Origin: Lewinellaceae bacterium
GTDB taxonomy: Bacteria; Bacteroidota; Bacteroidia; Chitinophagales; Saprospiraceae
DNA: 14,641 nt
Direction: 5' to 3'
Assembly: GCA_016712415.1 (NCBI GenBank)
Contig: JADJRC010000048.1
Span: forward strand, 1 to 14,641
The notes beneath the pieces are model-generated. The model did not search any database. It was given only the letters and a program-made list of their open reading frames with translations, and had not been told where the DNA came from. Made by a program: the position numbers and the translations under genes. Within the stretch, counting starts at the first letter, position 1; every line of letters begins with the position of its first letter. Shown here piece after piece: positions 1-8,318 of this stretch.

Positions 1-13
1 TTCAGTAGAGAGA

Positions 14-82
14 GAGAAGCGGCGCTGCCGCTTCTCCCCCTCAGTCAAATACTGCACGTGCGGTTTTCCCGCATACGGCTTC
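14..82 (-). ncRNA. Group II intron domains V and VI
   Basis: On the minus strand AGCCGTATGCGGGAAAACCGCACGT matches the first two thirds of the catalytic domain V hairpin, whose usual form is AGCCGUAUGCG...CGCACGUACGGUU. The last part reads GCAGTATTT instead of the expected ACGGTTT, probably from base errors. A second hairpin follows at 14-36, GAGAAGCGGC / GCCGCTTCTC with a 3-nt loop, which is domain VI. I see no bulged adenosine in this stem. The first A on the 3' side falls in CTCTAC at position 6, which could be the branch point if the intron ends just past the window. Confidence 0.85.
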
Positions 83-1513
83 CCATGAACTTCTTCATCA
101 GCTTTCGCAGGCGAACTACCGCCGGAAGTGTTTTCGTCGGGTCTGATTAGTCCATACTTTTCGACTAATGCCTCGGCCTTTTGTCCATAAAGCCTACACT
201 TCCTTTGACTCTTGCGGTTATATAACGGTTCATGTCTACTCTTGCAGGTAGTGCCGTAACCGTCTTTTGCCTAATGCTGGATAGCTCACCTTTGATGTCA
301 AAGTAAGTTAACCACCCTGCATCAGTTTATTCAGGTCTTGCTAACACTTGTTCTCCCGTGTGACCATGGGCATCCAAGATAGGTTTAATCTTGTCTCGGA
401 TCTTTGTTCCGATTTCCGACTTGGAATGATGTTCCAGTAGCGTTTAATACGATCCCTTAAATCCTTGTCGTAGCGGATGTGAACTCCTAAAAGTCAAAGC
501 TCTCTCGTCTTGCTTCAACTGTCCGGGTTTTTCCTCATTCAAGCTTAAACCCATTCGACTTAGCAAGACTTCTTGAGTTGTTCCTCTGTTGTTCCCGATC
601 TGCTTGCCCATCAACAAAAATCATCCGCATACCGTACCATCTTAGTCGTACCTTGACTAAACAACAAACTCATTGGATGGTTCACGATCCGATCTAATAG
701 TTCAGGTAGATATTGGCCAGTAAGGAGAGATCACTCCACCCTGTGGCGTTCCTACTTTGTTCTTCTTGCCCCCTTTAAACTTCCATCTTCGTATATCGGC
801 GCTTTCAGCCATTGATGGATTAAGTCCAATATCCTCCGATCACTGGATCCGCTCTTTTAAACCTATCAGCAGTTTATCGTGGGGATAGTGTCAAAGTATT
901 ACTCAAATCTGCATCCAATACCTCGCTCTTCCCTTCTTTAGATATCCCTTGATCGCTCCAAGGCATCCCGCTGAACTGCGTTCTGGCCGAAAACCATACG
1001 AACTCTCTTCAAAGTCCGCTTCAAATATGGGTTCGAGTAGTAATTTACATGCGCTCTGTACTATCCGGTCTTTAACCGTTGGTATCCCCAGCGGACGCTT
1101 CGCTCGCCGTTCGCTTTCGGGATCATTACCCGCTTTACTGCTTGCGTTCGGTAGCGCTTTCGTCCTCAGTTCTTCCCTAGTGCTGACAGGTAGTCCGTTA
1201 CGCCTTGATGCTCCACATCGCTTATGCTGACCCCGTCTATTCCCGGTGTGCCTTGGTTCGCTTTGACAGACGCCCAAGCCTCTCGCAGCATGTGTTTTTG
1301 GAACAACTTATCGTATAGCACATAAAACCTATACCGCTTCTCCCTGTTTGGCTTTTTTGATATAACTTACATTGTAACGAAAATACCCTTTCCGCATCAC
1401 TCATCTCTCCCTTCTTCTTGCTGAATAAGGCGAGTTGTTGTTCTGCTCCCGTCTTTCTGATGATACTTATTTCTCAATTTTGACTGGTCTTCCATTTTGT
1501 AAGTTTTATTCAT
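83..1513 (-). CDS. ltrA: Group II intron-encoded reverse transcriptase/maturase, frames broken
   Basis: The protein would assist intron splicing and copy intron RNA into DNA. The start at 1513 (MNKTYKMEDQ...) follows the intron's structured 5' part. Pieces in order are an RT-0-like block (GIDGV type, degraded), RPLGIPTVKDRIVQSACKLL, SSYGFRPERS, a LIHQWLKAPIYEDG block, a TPQGGV-type block recoverable only by changing frame, RYADD at 620-634 (the catalytic aspartates), then a maturase-like region with YLQ and RHEPLYNRKSQRK near 245-215. No HNH endonuclease module is visible after the maturase region. The frame is broken many times over about 1.4 kb. Because every family block is present and in order, I suspect base-calling indels, but true decay cannot be excluded. 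The stop codon is not identified: the final frame stays open through domain V to the window edge. The family assignment is firm; the bacterial intron class was not determined. Confidence 0.85.
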
Positions 1514-1929
1514 AGCAATGCCCCTTCGCTACTCCCGCTTTTACCTTTCCGGGATCATCACTACTATGGGCATCTCCGATTCCTCGACTAGCCTGGACAG
1601 ACTATCGTTAGGGCCTCCCACGTTCATGCGCAACCTTCGAGCAACACGCAACACTATACTACCCCGGGTAGTCCCCATTGTGCTCTTTGCCGATGCTTCC
1701 AATGGAGTAGCAGGTTTCATCCAATCTGGCAGATTGACCACTACCATCAGCGTAACGGGGCCTAACTAGTGCAGCTTATCACTCGCGTTAGTGCGAGCTC
1801 TTGATCTTTCGTTTCCTCCAGATCAATCGCACCTCCTTCAAGCTGATCGGCATCTTGGCTCGTGTGGTTCTTGCATCCACATAGGTTGTATATTTAACGC
1901 ACGCCTCGTGGCGCACCAGATTCACGCAG

Positions 1930-1971
1930 AAAAACAGCATTGCCGCAGATTTGGCAATATTCTGCGGCAAT
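1930..1971 (-). terminator. Rho-independent terminator of lepB
   Basis: A perfect 11-bp inverted repeat, ATTGCCGCAGA / TCTGCGGCAAT (1961-1971 and 1939-1949), has an 11-nt loop. On the minus strand it is followed within five bases by TTTTT (1934-1930). It begins 38 nt after the lepB stop. The group II intron starts 14 nt beyond the U-tract. Confidence 0.8.
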
Positions 1972-2008
1972 CTGCGGGAGATAAATTCGGGATGATTCGG
2001 AAGGCGGT

Positions 2009-3573
2009 TTACATCGAGCTTGCCGACTTGAATATCCGGTTCCAGTTGATCCCGTCCCGGATATTGCCGTTTTTGGTAGAGAACCAGATAAACAGCGGTT
2101 TGCCCACAATATGATCGGCTGGAACATAACCCCAAATGCGGGAATCTTCCGAATTGTGGCGGTTGTCGCCCATCATCCAGTAGTAGTCCTGCTTGAAAGT
2201 ATAGGTGTTTGTCTCTGACCGTTGATCAATATTTTCCCGTCGCGAACGGCGAGTGTATTGCCTTCAAAGGCGGTGATGATTCGCTTGTAGAAGGGCAGGT
2301 TGTCCAGGTTCAGGGTGGTCGCACCTGCTTTGGGGATATAGATCGGGCCGTAATCATCCACCGTCCAGCCGCCGTAGCGTTTTGAATCGTTGGAAAGACA
2401 TACCCCGGATAACGTTCCTGTGGTACCCGTTCCACTTTAACATTCGAACCGATGGATTTGATTTTTCCACTTGTGCGTCGTCCAGGTTAAAATAGCCCTG
2501 GCTTGCCATTTTCCGATCCTGCTCACCGCTTAGCGAAACACCCCATTCTTCCAGTTTTTGCAGATTTGGACTGCCGGTTCTACATGGTACAGGAACTGCC
2601 GGTGATGGGATTTTGGGCCGCTGCACCATTGATGTACAATTGCCCGCCCCGTATGGAAAGGCTGTCGCCCGGAAGTCCTACGCAACGCTTGATATAGTGG
2701 TCTTTTTTATCTGTGGGGCGCACGATTATGTCGACGCCGGGAGGAAGCGCGCCGCCTGTTTGCCGGCGCATCTGATAAATGTCGAGAAACCGGTCGGGCA
2801 AGGCAACCACGCTGTCGCCGGCGGCCAGTTGAATACTACCGGTTTCGTTGTGGTCAATTTTTTCAATAGCGGGCAGGCGGAAGTAAGGCAGTGCAGGTTT
2901 CTTCAGGTACGATTCGCCGAGGTTGAAAGGCAGGCGGTTGTGCATCAGCGGGAACTGGATCACCGTCATCGGCGTCCGTATGCCGTAATGGGCTTTACTG
3001 ACGAACAGGAAGTCGCCCACCTTGAGTGTGCCCTCCATGGAAGGAGTTGGAATGACGTATGCCTCGATGAGGAACATCCGGATAAACGCCGCTGCAAACA
3101 CGGCAAATATGATGGCTCCGACCATTCGCGCAGTTGGGTCTTGCGCATAAAACCGTATTCATGCTCGAGTTTTTTGAGCGCCAGTTTTGTCGTTTTTCTC
3201 CAACGCATCGTGGTGCAGGCGGTGGTACTCCCGCTCGCGTTCGAGGATCGGCCCTTCATAGGTATCCTCACATTCGAGCCGATCATAAAAGGGAACCGGC
3301 GCAAAACGACAGCCATTACGGATGTCCAGAATCCGTGTTTGCCAAAGGAACGCGCCAGGTCTATTACCATCCCGGCATAAATGAACAAATTGACGATCGG
3401 AACAGCAGCCACACCGCATCCAGGGTTTCCGGCCGATCATTTTGCACCATTCTACTGCTGCCAAACCCGGCACAAGAGCCTTCCAGCCCGGTTGACCCGC
3501 CTTTTTTCAAAAAGTTTCATCATGCTCCACCGAGCAGGACGTACAGGACAATAAGAAAGATCAGAACCGACAT
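2009..3573 (-). CDS. lepB: Signal peptidase I with N-terminal membrane domain (frames broken)
   Basis: This inner-membrane serine protease removes signal peptides from proteins exported by the Sec pathway. The start at 3573 gives a hydrophobic helix (MSVLIFLIVLYVLLGGA), then a KLFEKAGQPGW-like, VPIVNLFIYAGMVIDL-like region resembling the DUF5684 membrane domain that often precedes LepB in Bacteroidota. The peptidase part starts with a membrane anchor near 3120. It carries the catalytic Ser in IPTPSMEGTL (Ser codon at about 3041), the catalytic Lys in YIKRCVGLPGD (about 2690), and the late box GDNRHNSEDSR (2140-2170) followed by WGYVPADHIVGK. The protein ends at RIFKSASSM with TAA at 2009. Box order is canonical, and the long spacer between the Lys box and the GDNR box is usual for this phylum. 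Several frame changes (about 3540, 3400-3290, 3240-3120, 2590-2170) split the gene but all catalytic boxes are intact, so sequencing indels are the likeliest cause. There is no Shine-Dalgarno upstream; the leader is A/T-rich. Confidence 0.93.
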
Positions 3574-3624
3574 GAGATCTGTTATTGATATATGAGGGGA
3601 AAAATTCCGGGGTGCAAATAAACA

Positions 3625-3659
3625 CGGGCGAAGGTAAGCTTTGACCAAGCCTTCGCCCG
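3625..3659 (-). terminator. Hairpin between the unknown gene and lepB; possible terminator
   Basis: A 10-bp perfect stem, CGGGCGAAGG / CCTTCGCCCG, encloses a 15-nt loop that can form a further CTT/AAG pairing. On the minus strand it lies 85 nt after the stop at 3744 and is followed by TGTTTATTTG, a poor U-tract, so termination may be weak. The same TTTATTTG (3615-3622) is one base off the TAnnTTTG promoter element, with TTGG 22 nt upstream inside the hairpin. The hairpin may therefore overlap a lepB promoter; that promoter is a low-confidence guess. Confidence 0.45.
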
Positions 3660-3743
3660 CACTTCGACCAGAATTTGATTTAATTCGATATAATTGTCGA
3701 TTACTCTCCCTGCCTTGCGCTTTTTGCGACGGGTTTGAACATT

Positions 3744-5086
3744 TCACGACTTCTTTCTCTTTGAGGAATCCAAAATCCACAAACTGGGTGGATAAAATTT
3801 CTTCACATCCTGGTAGTCTTTGGCGCGTTTGTCCGTAAATACGTGAAGCAGTTTATTCACATAATTCATCGACAGGTGCTCGACCGCCTGGTTGAACTGC
3901 TGGTTGCCGAACATTTTCATGTACACGGCAAATATTTTGGTCAGTTCAAAATAGTCGGCGTATTCACGCTCGGTCAGGCCATTGATGAGTTGGGTGAAAT
4001 AGTTCAGCACCAGCAAACGCAGGCACTCGCTTTCCACGGAAAGTCCCTGGTGCGTAGGTAAAACTCCTGAACGGCGTCAATGGCGTCCGGATGCACGTAG
4101 CCAAGGCTGTGAATCTTGCCCGCAATCCGGTAGTAGTCGGATATTTTATCCTTCCAGTTGGCATCGATAGCTGCAATCATGCGGTCGTCGTTGACCGATT
4201 TGATGCCCGGTGATTCATACAATGCAACGAGGAAGCCCAGGTATTTCTGGTCGAACTTGGGCAGCGAACGGCGTTCGCGTTCGAAATGGGTGGCAAAGGC
4301 CAGCCGGTCGGTCGGGTTCAGGTCTATGTAGTTGCCGTACATGGCCAGCATTTCGAGGTATTCGTCGGTACCCTGGAAATCCTTGTTATCCAGAAATCCC
4401 TTGATCTGCCCGTTCAGGCTCTCATTGTCGCCACCGACCTCAAAACGCTTGAGCAAAAACTGGCGCAGGGCGGAAAAGTTCGCCTTCATTTCACCCAGCG
4501 TACTGGGGAAATCGGCAGAATAATACAGTTCGTTGCGGAACTGGTTGGAATACCGGCGGTAAATATCTGCGCGTTCCTTCAGGTCGCGGTAGCGGTCGCT
4601 GTTCTGCTGCTGCAGGAAATAGCGGATGCGTTTGTTTTCCACCTGGGTCATCAGGTTGGTGATCCAGATGTCGCTGCTGAGCGCGAAGCCGACCGAGATA
4701 GTCTGGCCGATCCGCTTTTTGAGTTGTTCGAAGTGAACGCTTTTGCAGATCGCCAGCAGGATATCCTTGAAATGGTCGTTGGGACGCACGTAGCGATATT
4801 GATCGCTGATCTCGCCGCGCAAGACGGCATAGCCCAATACCCTTGGCAGGTACAGCCCTTCAAACGGTGGCTCGAGCAGGTATTTTTCAAACGTAACCAG
4901 TTGGAGCGGCGCTTCGGCGGCTACCTGGTGGTGCAACTCGGAAAGCATCGGCTCAAACTCCAAACGAAGGTCGTTGTACAGTTCGTCTTCTTCCTCCTCC
5001 AGGTATTGTTCGAGTTTGGGCGATTCCTGTATAGCGCCGGCAATCTCGTTCAGCCGGTTATAGTATTGCTCGTCTAGTGGTTGCAT
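3744..5086 (-). CDS. Uncharacterised protein, about 447 residues, soluble and helical
   Basis: I do not recognise this gene. The start at 5086 (MQPLDEQYYNRL) is preferred over the in-frame ATG at 5197, because the extra 37 residues would run across the terminator at 5173-5217 and look non-coding. There is no signal peptide or convincing membrane segment. An acidic stretch (EEEEDELYNDL) lies near residues 29-40, followed by a long, mostly helical, charged protein rich in Tyr, Arg, Leu and Glu with few Cys. A single frame change at about 4035-4045 joins the main part to the C-terminal part (ECLRLLVLNYFTQLINGL to the Lys/Arg-rich end LDSSKRKKS, stop at 3744). The composition resembles helical-repeat or scaffold proteins, but no motif supports a function. 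It lies between the rpsP terminator and lepB on the same strand; I see no good promoter in its 86-nt upstream gap. It is certainly coding, with function unknown. Confidence 0.85.
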
Positions 5087-5172
5087 GGATATAAAAATTA
5101 AGTGAGTAACGTGAAAAATTCGGTATCGGGTTAAAAACCGGTATGAACAGGCTCCAATTGCTGTCCCGACTG

Positions 5173-5217
5173 AAAAAAGACCCGGTAAAGCCAACAAGGG
5201 CTTTACCAGGTCTTTTT
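5173..5217 (-). terminator. Strong terminator after rpsP, symmetrical
   Basis: The stem is GACC-c-GGTAAAGCC / GGCTTTACC-a-GGTC with a 6-nt loop, flanked by six A on one side and five T on the other. On the minus strand it lies 58 nt past the rpsP stop and is followed by a T6 run. Because the flanking runs are complementary it could also stop plus-strand transcripts, although no plus-strand gene reads into it. Confidence 0.9.
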
Positions 5218-5275
5218 ATTCAATCTTTATCCTGAATACCGGAACAAATGTATGGATTTGTCCCGAATATAGTAC

Positions 5276-5946
5276 TTATGCGTCTTCAGATTTTTCTTCT
5301 TCAGCGGCCGGCGCTACTTCTTCAGCAACTTCGGCTGCGGCCTCGGCGACAACTTCAGGCGCTGCTTCTTCAACGGTTTCAGTGGCCTCGGCTACTTCTT
5401 CCGCGACTTCAGCGGTGGCCTCGACAACAGTTTCAACAACCTCTTCTGCTGCTTCTACTGAGTCTGCTACTGCCTCCGTGGCTTCCTCGACAGCGGGCGC
5501 TGCTTCAACCACCGGTGGTGCAGGCTTGGCCTTTACCTTGGCTACACCATCGACTGCGGCGGTGAATTTACGCTTGTTCTCGCTTGTTGCTTCGCGGCGG
5601 GCTGCAATGCGCGCCTCTTTTTCTTCCATCCATTTGGCCAGTTTGGCATCGGCCTGTTCCTGGGTGAGCGCACCTTTTTTTACGCCCAGTTCGAGGTGCT
5701 TGCGCAACAATACACCCTTGAAACGAAGTATGGCGCGAACAGTATCGGTAGGCTGGGCGCCGTTGAGCAGCCACTGGTAGGCGCGATCGCCGTTTAATTC
5801 AATGGTAGCCGGAACGGTCAGCGGATTGTAGGTGCCGATTTTTCGATAAAACGGCCGTCGCGGGGCGAACGGTTGTCGGCGATAACAATGTGATAAAATG
5901 GGGCGGCTTTGCGACCTTTACGCTGCAGACGAATTTTTACTGACAT
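5276..5946 (-). CDS. rpsP: 30S ribosomal protein S16 with acidic Ala/Glu/Val tail
   Basis: S16 is a component of the small ribosomal subunit. The start at 5946 gives MSVKIRLQRKGRKAAPFYHI, then VIADNRSPRDGRFIEK, IGTYNPLT and AYQWLLNGAQPTDTVR, the standard S16 core of about 80-90 residues. A Lys/Glu-rich helical segment follows (QEQADAKLAKWMEEKEAR), then a low-complexity tail of about 95 residues made almost only of Ala, Glu and Val in EVAEEV- and VVEA-like units, ending EEEKSEDA. Total length is about 223 residues, roughly 2.5 times a typical S16. Extended S16 tails are known in Bacteroidota, so the tail is unusual in length rather than foreign. One A is missing in the A5 run at 5839-5843 (GAAAAATCGG should read as Glu-Lys-Ile-Gly), which splits the frame and is best explained as a homopolymer error. 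The upstream sequence ACATTTACC has no Shine-Dalgarno. Confidence 0.96.
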
Positions 5947-5981
5947 GGTAAATGTTGAAAATTTTAATGAGAAAAATGCTC

Positions 5982-6012
5982 GCCCGGTTACTTGCCTTCA
6001 GCAACACCGGGC
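5982..6012 (-). promoter_or_regulatory. Hairpin in the rpsP mRNA leader
   Basis: On the minus strand GCCCGGT (6012-6006) pairs with ACCGGGC (5988-5982), and inside it TTGC pairs with GCAA around a 5-nt loop, leaving a small asymmetric internal loop. If transcription starts about 6 nt past the -7 element, the hairpin lies within the first 10 nt of the transcript, 36 nt before the start codon. Ribosomal protein leaders often bind their own product, and S16 leaders have been proposed in related bacteria, so autoregulation is a reasonable guess but unproven here. Confidence 0.6.
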
Positions 6013-6044
6013 TTTTCGAGGGCGCAAATGTACGAATACCTTTG
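6013..6044 (+). promoter_or_regulatory. Candidate promoter for the Gly-rich secreted protein
   Basis: TACCTTTG (6037-6044) matches the -7 consensus TAnnTTTG. TTTT at 6013-6016 lies 20 nt upstream as an imperfect -33 element (TTTG expected). Transcription would start near 6051, giving a leader of about 80 nt to the ATG at 6133. It faces away from, and almost fully overlaps, the rpsP promoter. Confidence 0.55.
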
Positions 6045-6057
6045 TCAGAAAACCAAA
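6025..6057 (-). promoter_or_regulatory. rpsP promoter, Bacteroidota type
   Basis: On the minus strand TTTG (6057-6054) is followed after 21 nt by TACATTTG (6032-6025). This fits the Bacteroidota housekeeping consensus TTTG-N19/21-TAnnTTTG exactly. The expected start near 6019 gives a leader of about 73 nt to the rpsP ATG. Confidence 0.8.
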
Positions 6058-6132
6058 CATCATTCGTTTTTCCAGATTTTTTGCACCCCGAATTCCCGAA
6101 AAATTTTGCCGCTAACCAAAACCATCCCTTAA

Positions 6133-8231
6133 ATGAATCTCCTTCGGTATTGCATTTTCCTGCTCGTTTTTACCCTGTTGCCTAAACCGACCGGCGCTCA
6201 GACGGCTTTTTTATCGGGTATTATCAACCGCTACGCCAGCGTCACGGCGCTGGATACCTGCCTGGGCAAACTTTCGGTGAGCGACACAGCCGGCTTCAAG
6301 TCCGGGACTCCCGTCCTGCTCATCCAGATGCAGGGTGCTGAAATCGCCTCCGGCAATAATGCGCTTTTCGGCAGCATCACGGCATTAAACCAGGCGGGCC
6401 TGTACGAACGCGCGCTGATCGATTCCGTAAGTTCGGACGGGTTATGGCTTCACAACAAGCCGATTCACCCGTATAATGCCGCCGGAAAATGGCAGGTGGT
6501 CAGCATACCTCAATACGCCGAAGCGGTCGTGACCGACACCCTTCGTGCCCAACCCTGGAACGGCGAAACCGGCGGTGTGCTGGCGTTCGAGGTCAGCGGC
6601 GCCCTGACCCTGAATGCCCCTGTACTGGCAACCGGCGCCGGATTCCGCGGGGGCGCGCCTTTTGTTGCAGCGGTCAACAACTGCAATTTTCTGGTCCCCG
6701 AAACCGCCTATTTTTATGCCGCCGGCAACTGGCGCGGCGCACCCAAGGGCGAAGGCATCGCGGCAATGCTGGCCGGCATGGAGTTGGGGCGCGGACCGCA
6801 GGCCAACGGCGGCGGCGGCGGAAACGACCACAACTCGGGCGGCGGCGGCGGCGGAAACATCGCAGCAGGCGGAACAGGCGGCGATAATGATGAGCCGAGC
6901 AACCTGGGCTGCGACGGCTACTATCCCGGGATTAAGGGATATGCCATACCCGGCACACCCGACCGTATTTTTATGGGCGGCGGCGGCGGGGCAGGGCACG
7001 CCAATAACAACCTGTTCAGCGGTGGCGGCCGAGGCGGTGGTATTATTTGTATAAAAGCCGGCGCCATAGGCGGCGCATCCCCGCTGATCGAGGCAAACGG
7101 AACCGCCGCACCGGCCTCCAACGGCGACGGCGCAGGCGGCGGAGGGGCGGGCGGCGCCATCCGGCTTGAAGTGGGGTCCGCCATCTCCAACCTCATCGTA
7201 ACTGCACATGGCGGCAAAGGCGGCAACACCTTCAACAATAACCAAAATCGATGCTTCGGGCCCTGCGGCGGCGGCGGCGGCGGGCGTATACTGACCAACC
7301 AACCGGGCATCCTGCCGCCACAGGGAGGGCCGGCAGGCCTTGTACAGGGCTCCACAAACGGCTGTAACGGCACCTCCGGCGCAGCAACGGCAGGACAGGC
7401 AGGCATGGTGGAGACACTGCCCGTTTTTCCCGCCGGCGATGTGCCTTTTCTGCTTCCCGAAATAATTGTCTCTCCACAGCCGATGCTGGTCTGCGCAGGC
7501 GAACCGGCTGTTTTTTCCGTGCAGGCCAACGGGGGCGACTGGTCGTACCAATGGCAGGTGAACGCCGGCGCGGGATGGATCAATGCTTCGGGTCCGGGAT
7601 TTGCAGGGTTTGATACGAATACCCTTTTGCTGCAAAACACATCGCTGAGCCAAACCGGCCTGCTTTCCGCTGCATCGTTCAAAAAAGCGGTTGTTTTCCG
7701 TAACCTCGACAGAAGCGCTGCTGACGGTAGAAACTGTACCTGTCGCAAATTTTTCCTACGATGTACTGGCGGGCGGACTGATCCGGTTTTCCAACCTCAG
7801 CCTTTACGCGGACGGCTACTTTTGGGGCTTCGGCGACGGCACTCCGGCGGCTGACAGCGTTGACGTGACGCACCAATACACACAAAGCGGCATATACACG
7901 GTGACGCTAACGGCAAACAACCCCTGCGGCGCCTCTGTACTGCAGGTAGATATCCAGGTGATGTTGTCGGGAACCGGACAGGCAATTGCATGGTACCTCG
8001 ACGAAGTAAAGGTGTTCCCCAACCCGGCTACCGGCCATTTGAATCTGGAGTACCCGGCAGCAGCCGGACCACTGCTCGGCGTTCAGGTATTGGATACCAC
8101 AGGAAAATGCCTGTACGAGCAGTCCGAAATTAGTAATGTTTATATCCCTTGGAGACTTCCCTCCCGGCATCCTGCTCGTCAGGTTGACCTTTTTAAAAGG
8201 TGTGGCGACCAGAACGGTGGTAAAACAATAA
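6133..8231 (+). CDS. Secreted Gly-rich protein with Ig-like, PKD and T9SS sorting domains
   Basis: This is predicted to be an exported surface or extracellular protein. The start at 6133 gives a signal peptide (residues 1-22, MNLLRYCIFLLVFTLLPKP then TGA/Q). Residues about 25-200 form a beta-rich N-terminal region. Residues about 220-425 are very Gly-rich with runs such as GGGGGG and AGGGGAGG and several Cys. Then come an Ig-like module (LVCAGEPAVFSVQANGG...YQWQV), a PKD module (FWGFGDGTP...VTHQYTQSGIYTVTLT) and a type A T9SS sorting domain starting VKVFPNPATGHLNLEYP, with TAA at 8229-8231. Two frame changes, at about 7655-7690 and about 8145-8150, are needed to read through, and both restore conserved sequence (QFRCIVQKSGC-like; LLVRLTFLKG). 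Sec export followed by type IX secretion and C-terminal cleavage is known for this domain type; the biological role (adhesion or matrix) is inference. No Shine-Dalgarno is present. Confidence 0.9.
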
Positions 8232-8318
8232 CCTGCACAGGCAGCATCCGTTTGTCCTTTTTAGTCTTAAGGTCATGATTTTTAACCTGATAAAACCGCC
8301 GGAGATTATGTTTGTCGT

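Larger units (their letters stand above)
1..1916 (-). mobile_element. Group II intron, nearly complete, with reverse transcriptase ORF
   Basis: This is a retroelement that would splice from RNA and reinsert by reverse transcription. On the minus strand it opens with GTGCGCC at 1916, followed by a short hairpin and TTAAAT, resembling the start of the Lactococcus LtrB intron (GTGCGCC...GTTAAG). About 400 nt of structured RNA follow (domains I-III), then the reverse transcriptase ORF from 1513, then domain V at about 45-82 and domain VI at about 14-36. The 3' end is either at about position 5 (ending CTAC) or a few bases beyond the left edge of the window. The 5' end lies 14 nt past the U-tract of the lepB terminator, so the intron sits between genes and interrupts none that I can see. 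Two other GTGCG sites, at 1902 and 1832, are weaker alternatives for the 5' end. Identity as a group II intron is nearly certain; exact boundaries are not. Confidence 0.9.

Noticed and set aside
1832..1902. Alternative intron 5' ends (GTGCG at 1902 and 1832)
   Set aside because: The 1916 site gives GTGCGCC with the following hairpin and TTAAAT, as in known introns, and a more typical length before the ORF. The alternatives remain possible.
5245..5252. TACATTTG on the minus strand, identical to the rpsP -7 element
   Set aside because: No TTTG is placed 19-21 nt upstream, and the terminator at 5173-5217 lies just ahead.
5248..5780. Plus-strand open frames rich in Leu/Gln/Arg or Ser/Ala/Thr
   Set aside because: They are antisense to the repetitive rpsP tail and reflect its codon bias.
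6442..7653. 403-codon open frame on the minus strand
   Set aside because: It lies opposite the Gly-rich secreted gene; GC-rich GGC runs remove stops on the other strand. The product is an Ala/Cys/Arg-rich jumble without motifs.
8307..8314. TATGTTTG, a match to the -7 promoter element before the IgGFc-domain gene
   Set aside because: Transcription would start at or inside the ATG at 8319, and no good -33 element is at the right distance.
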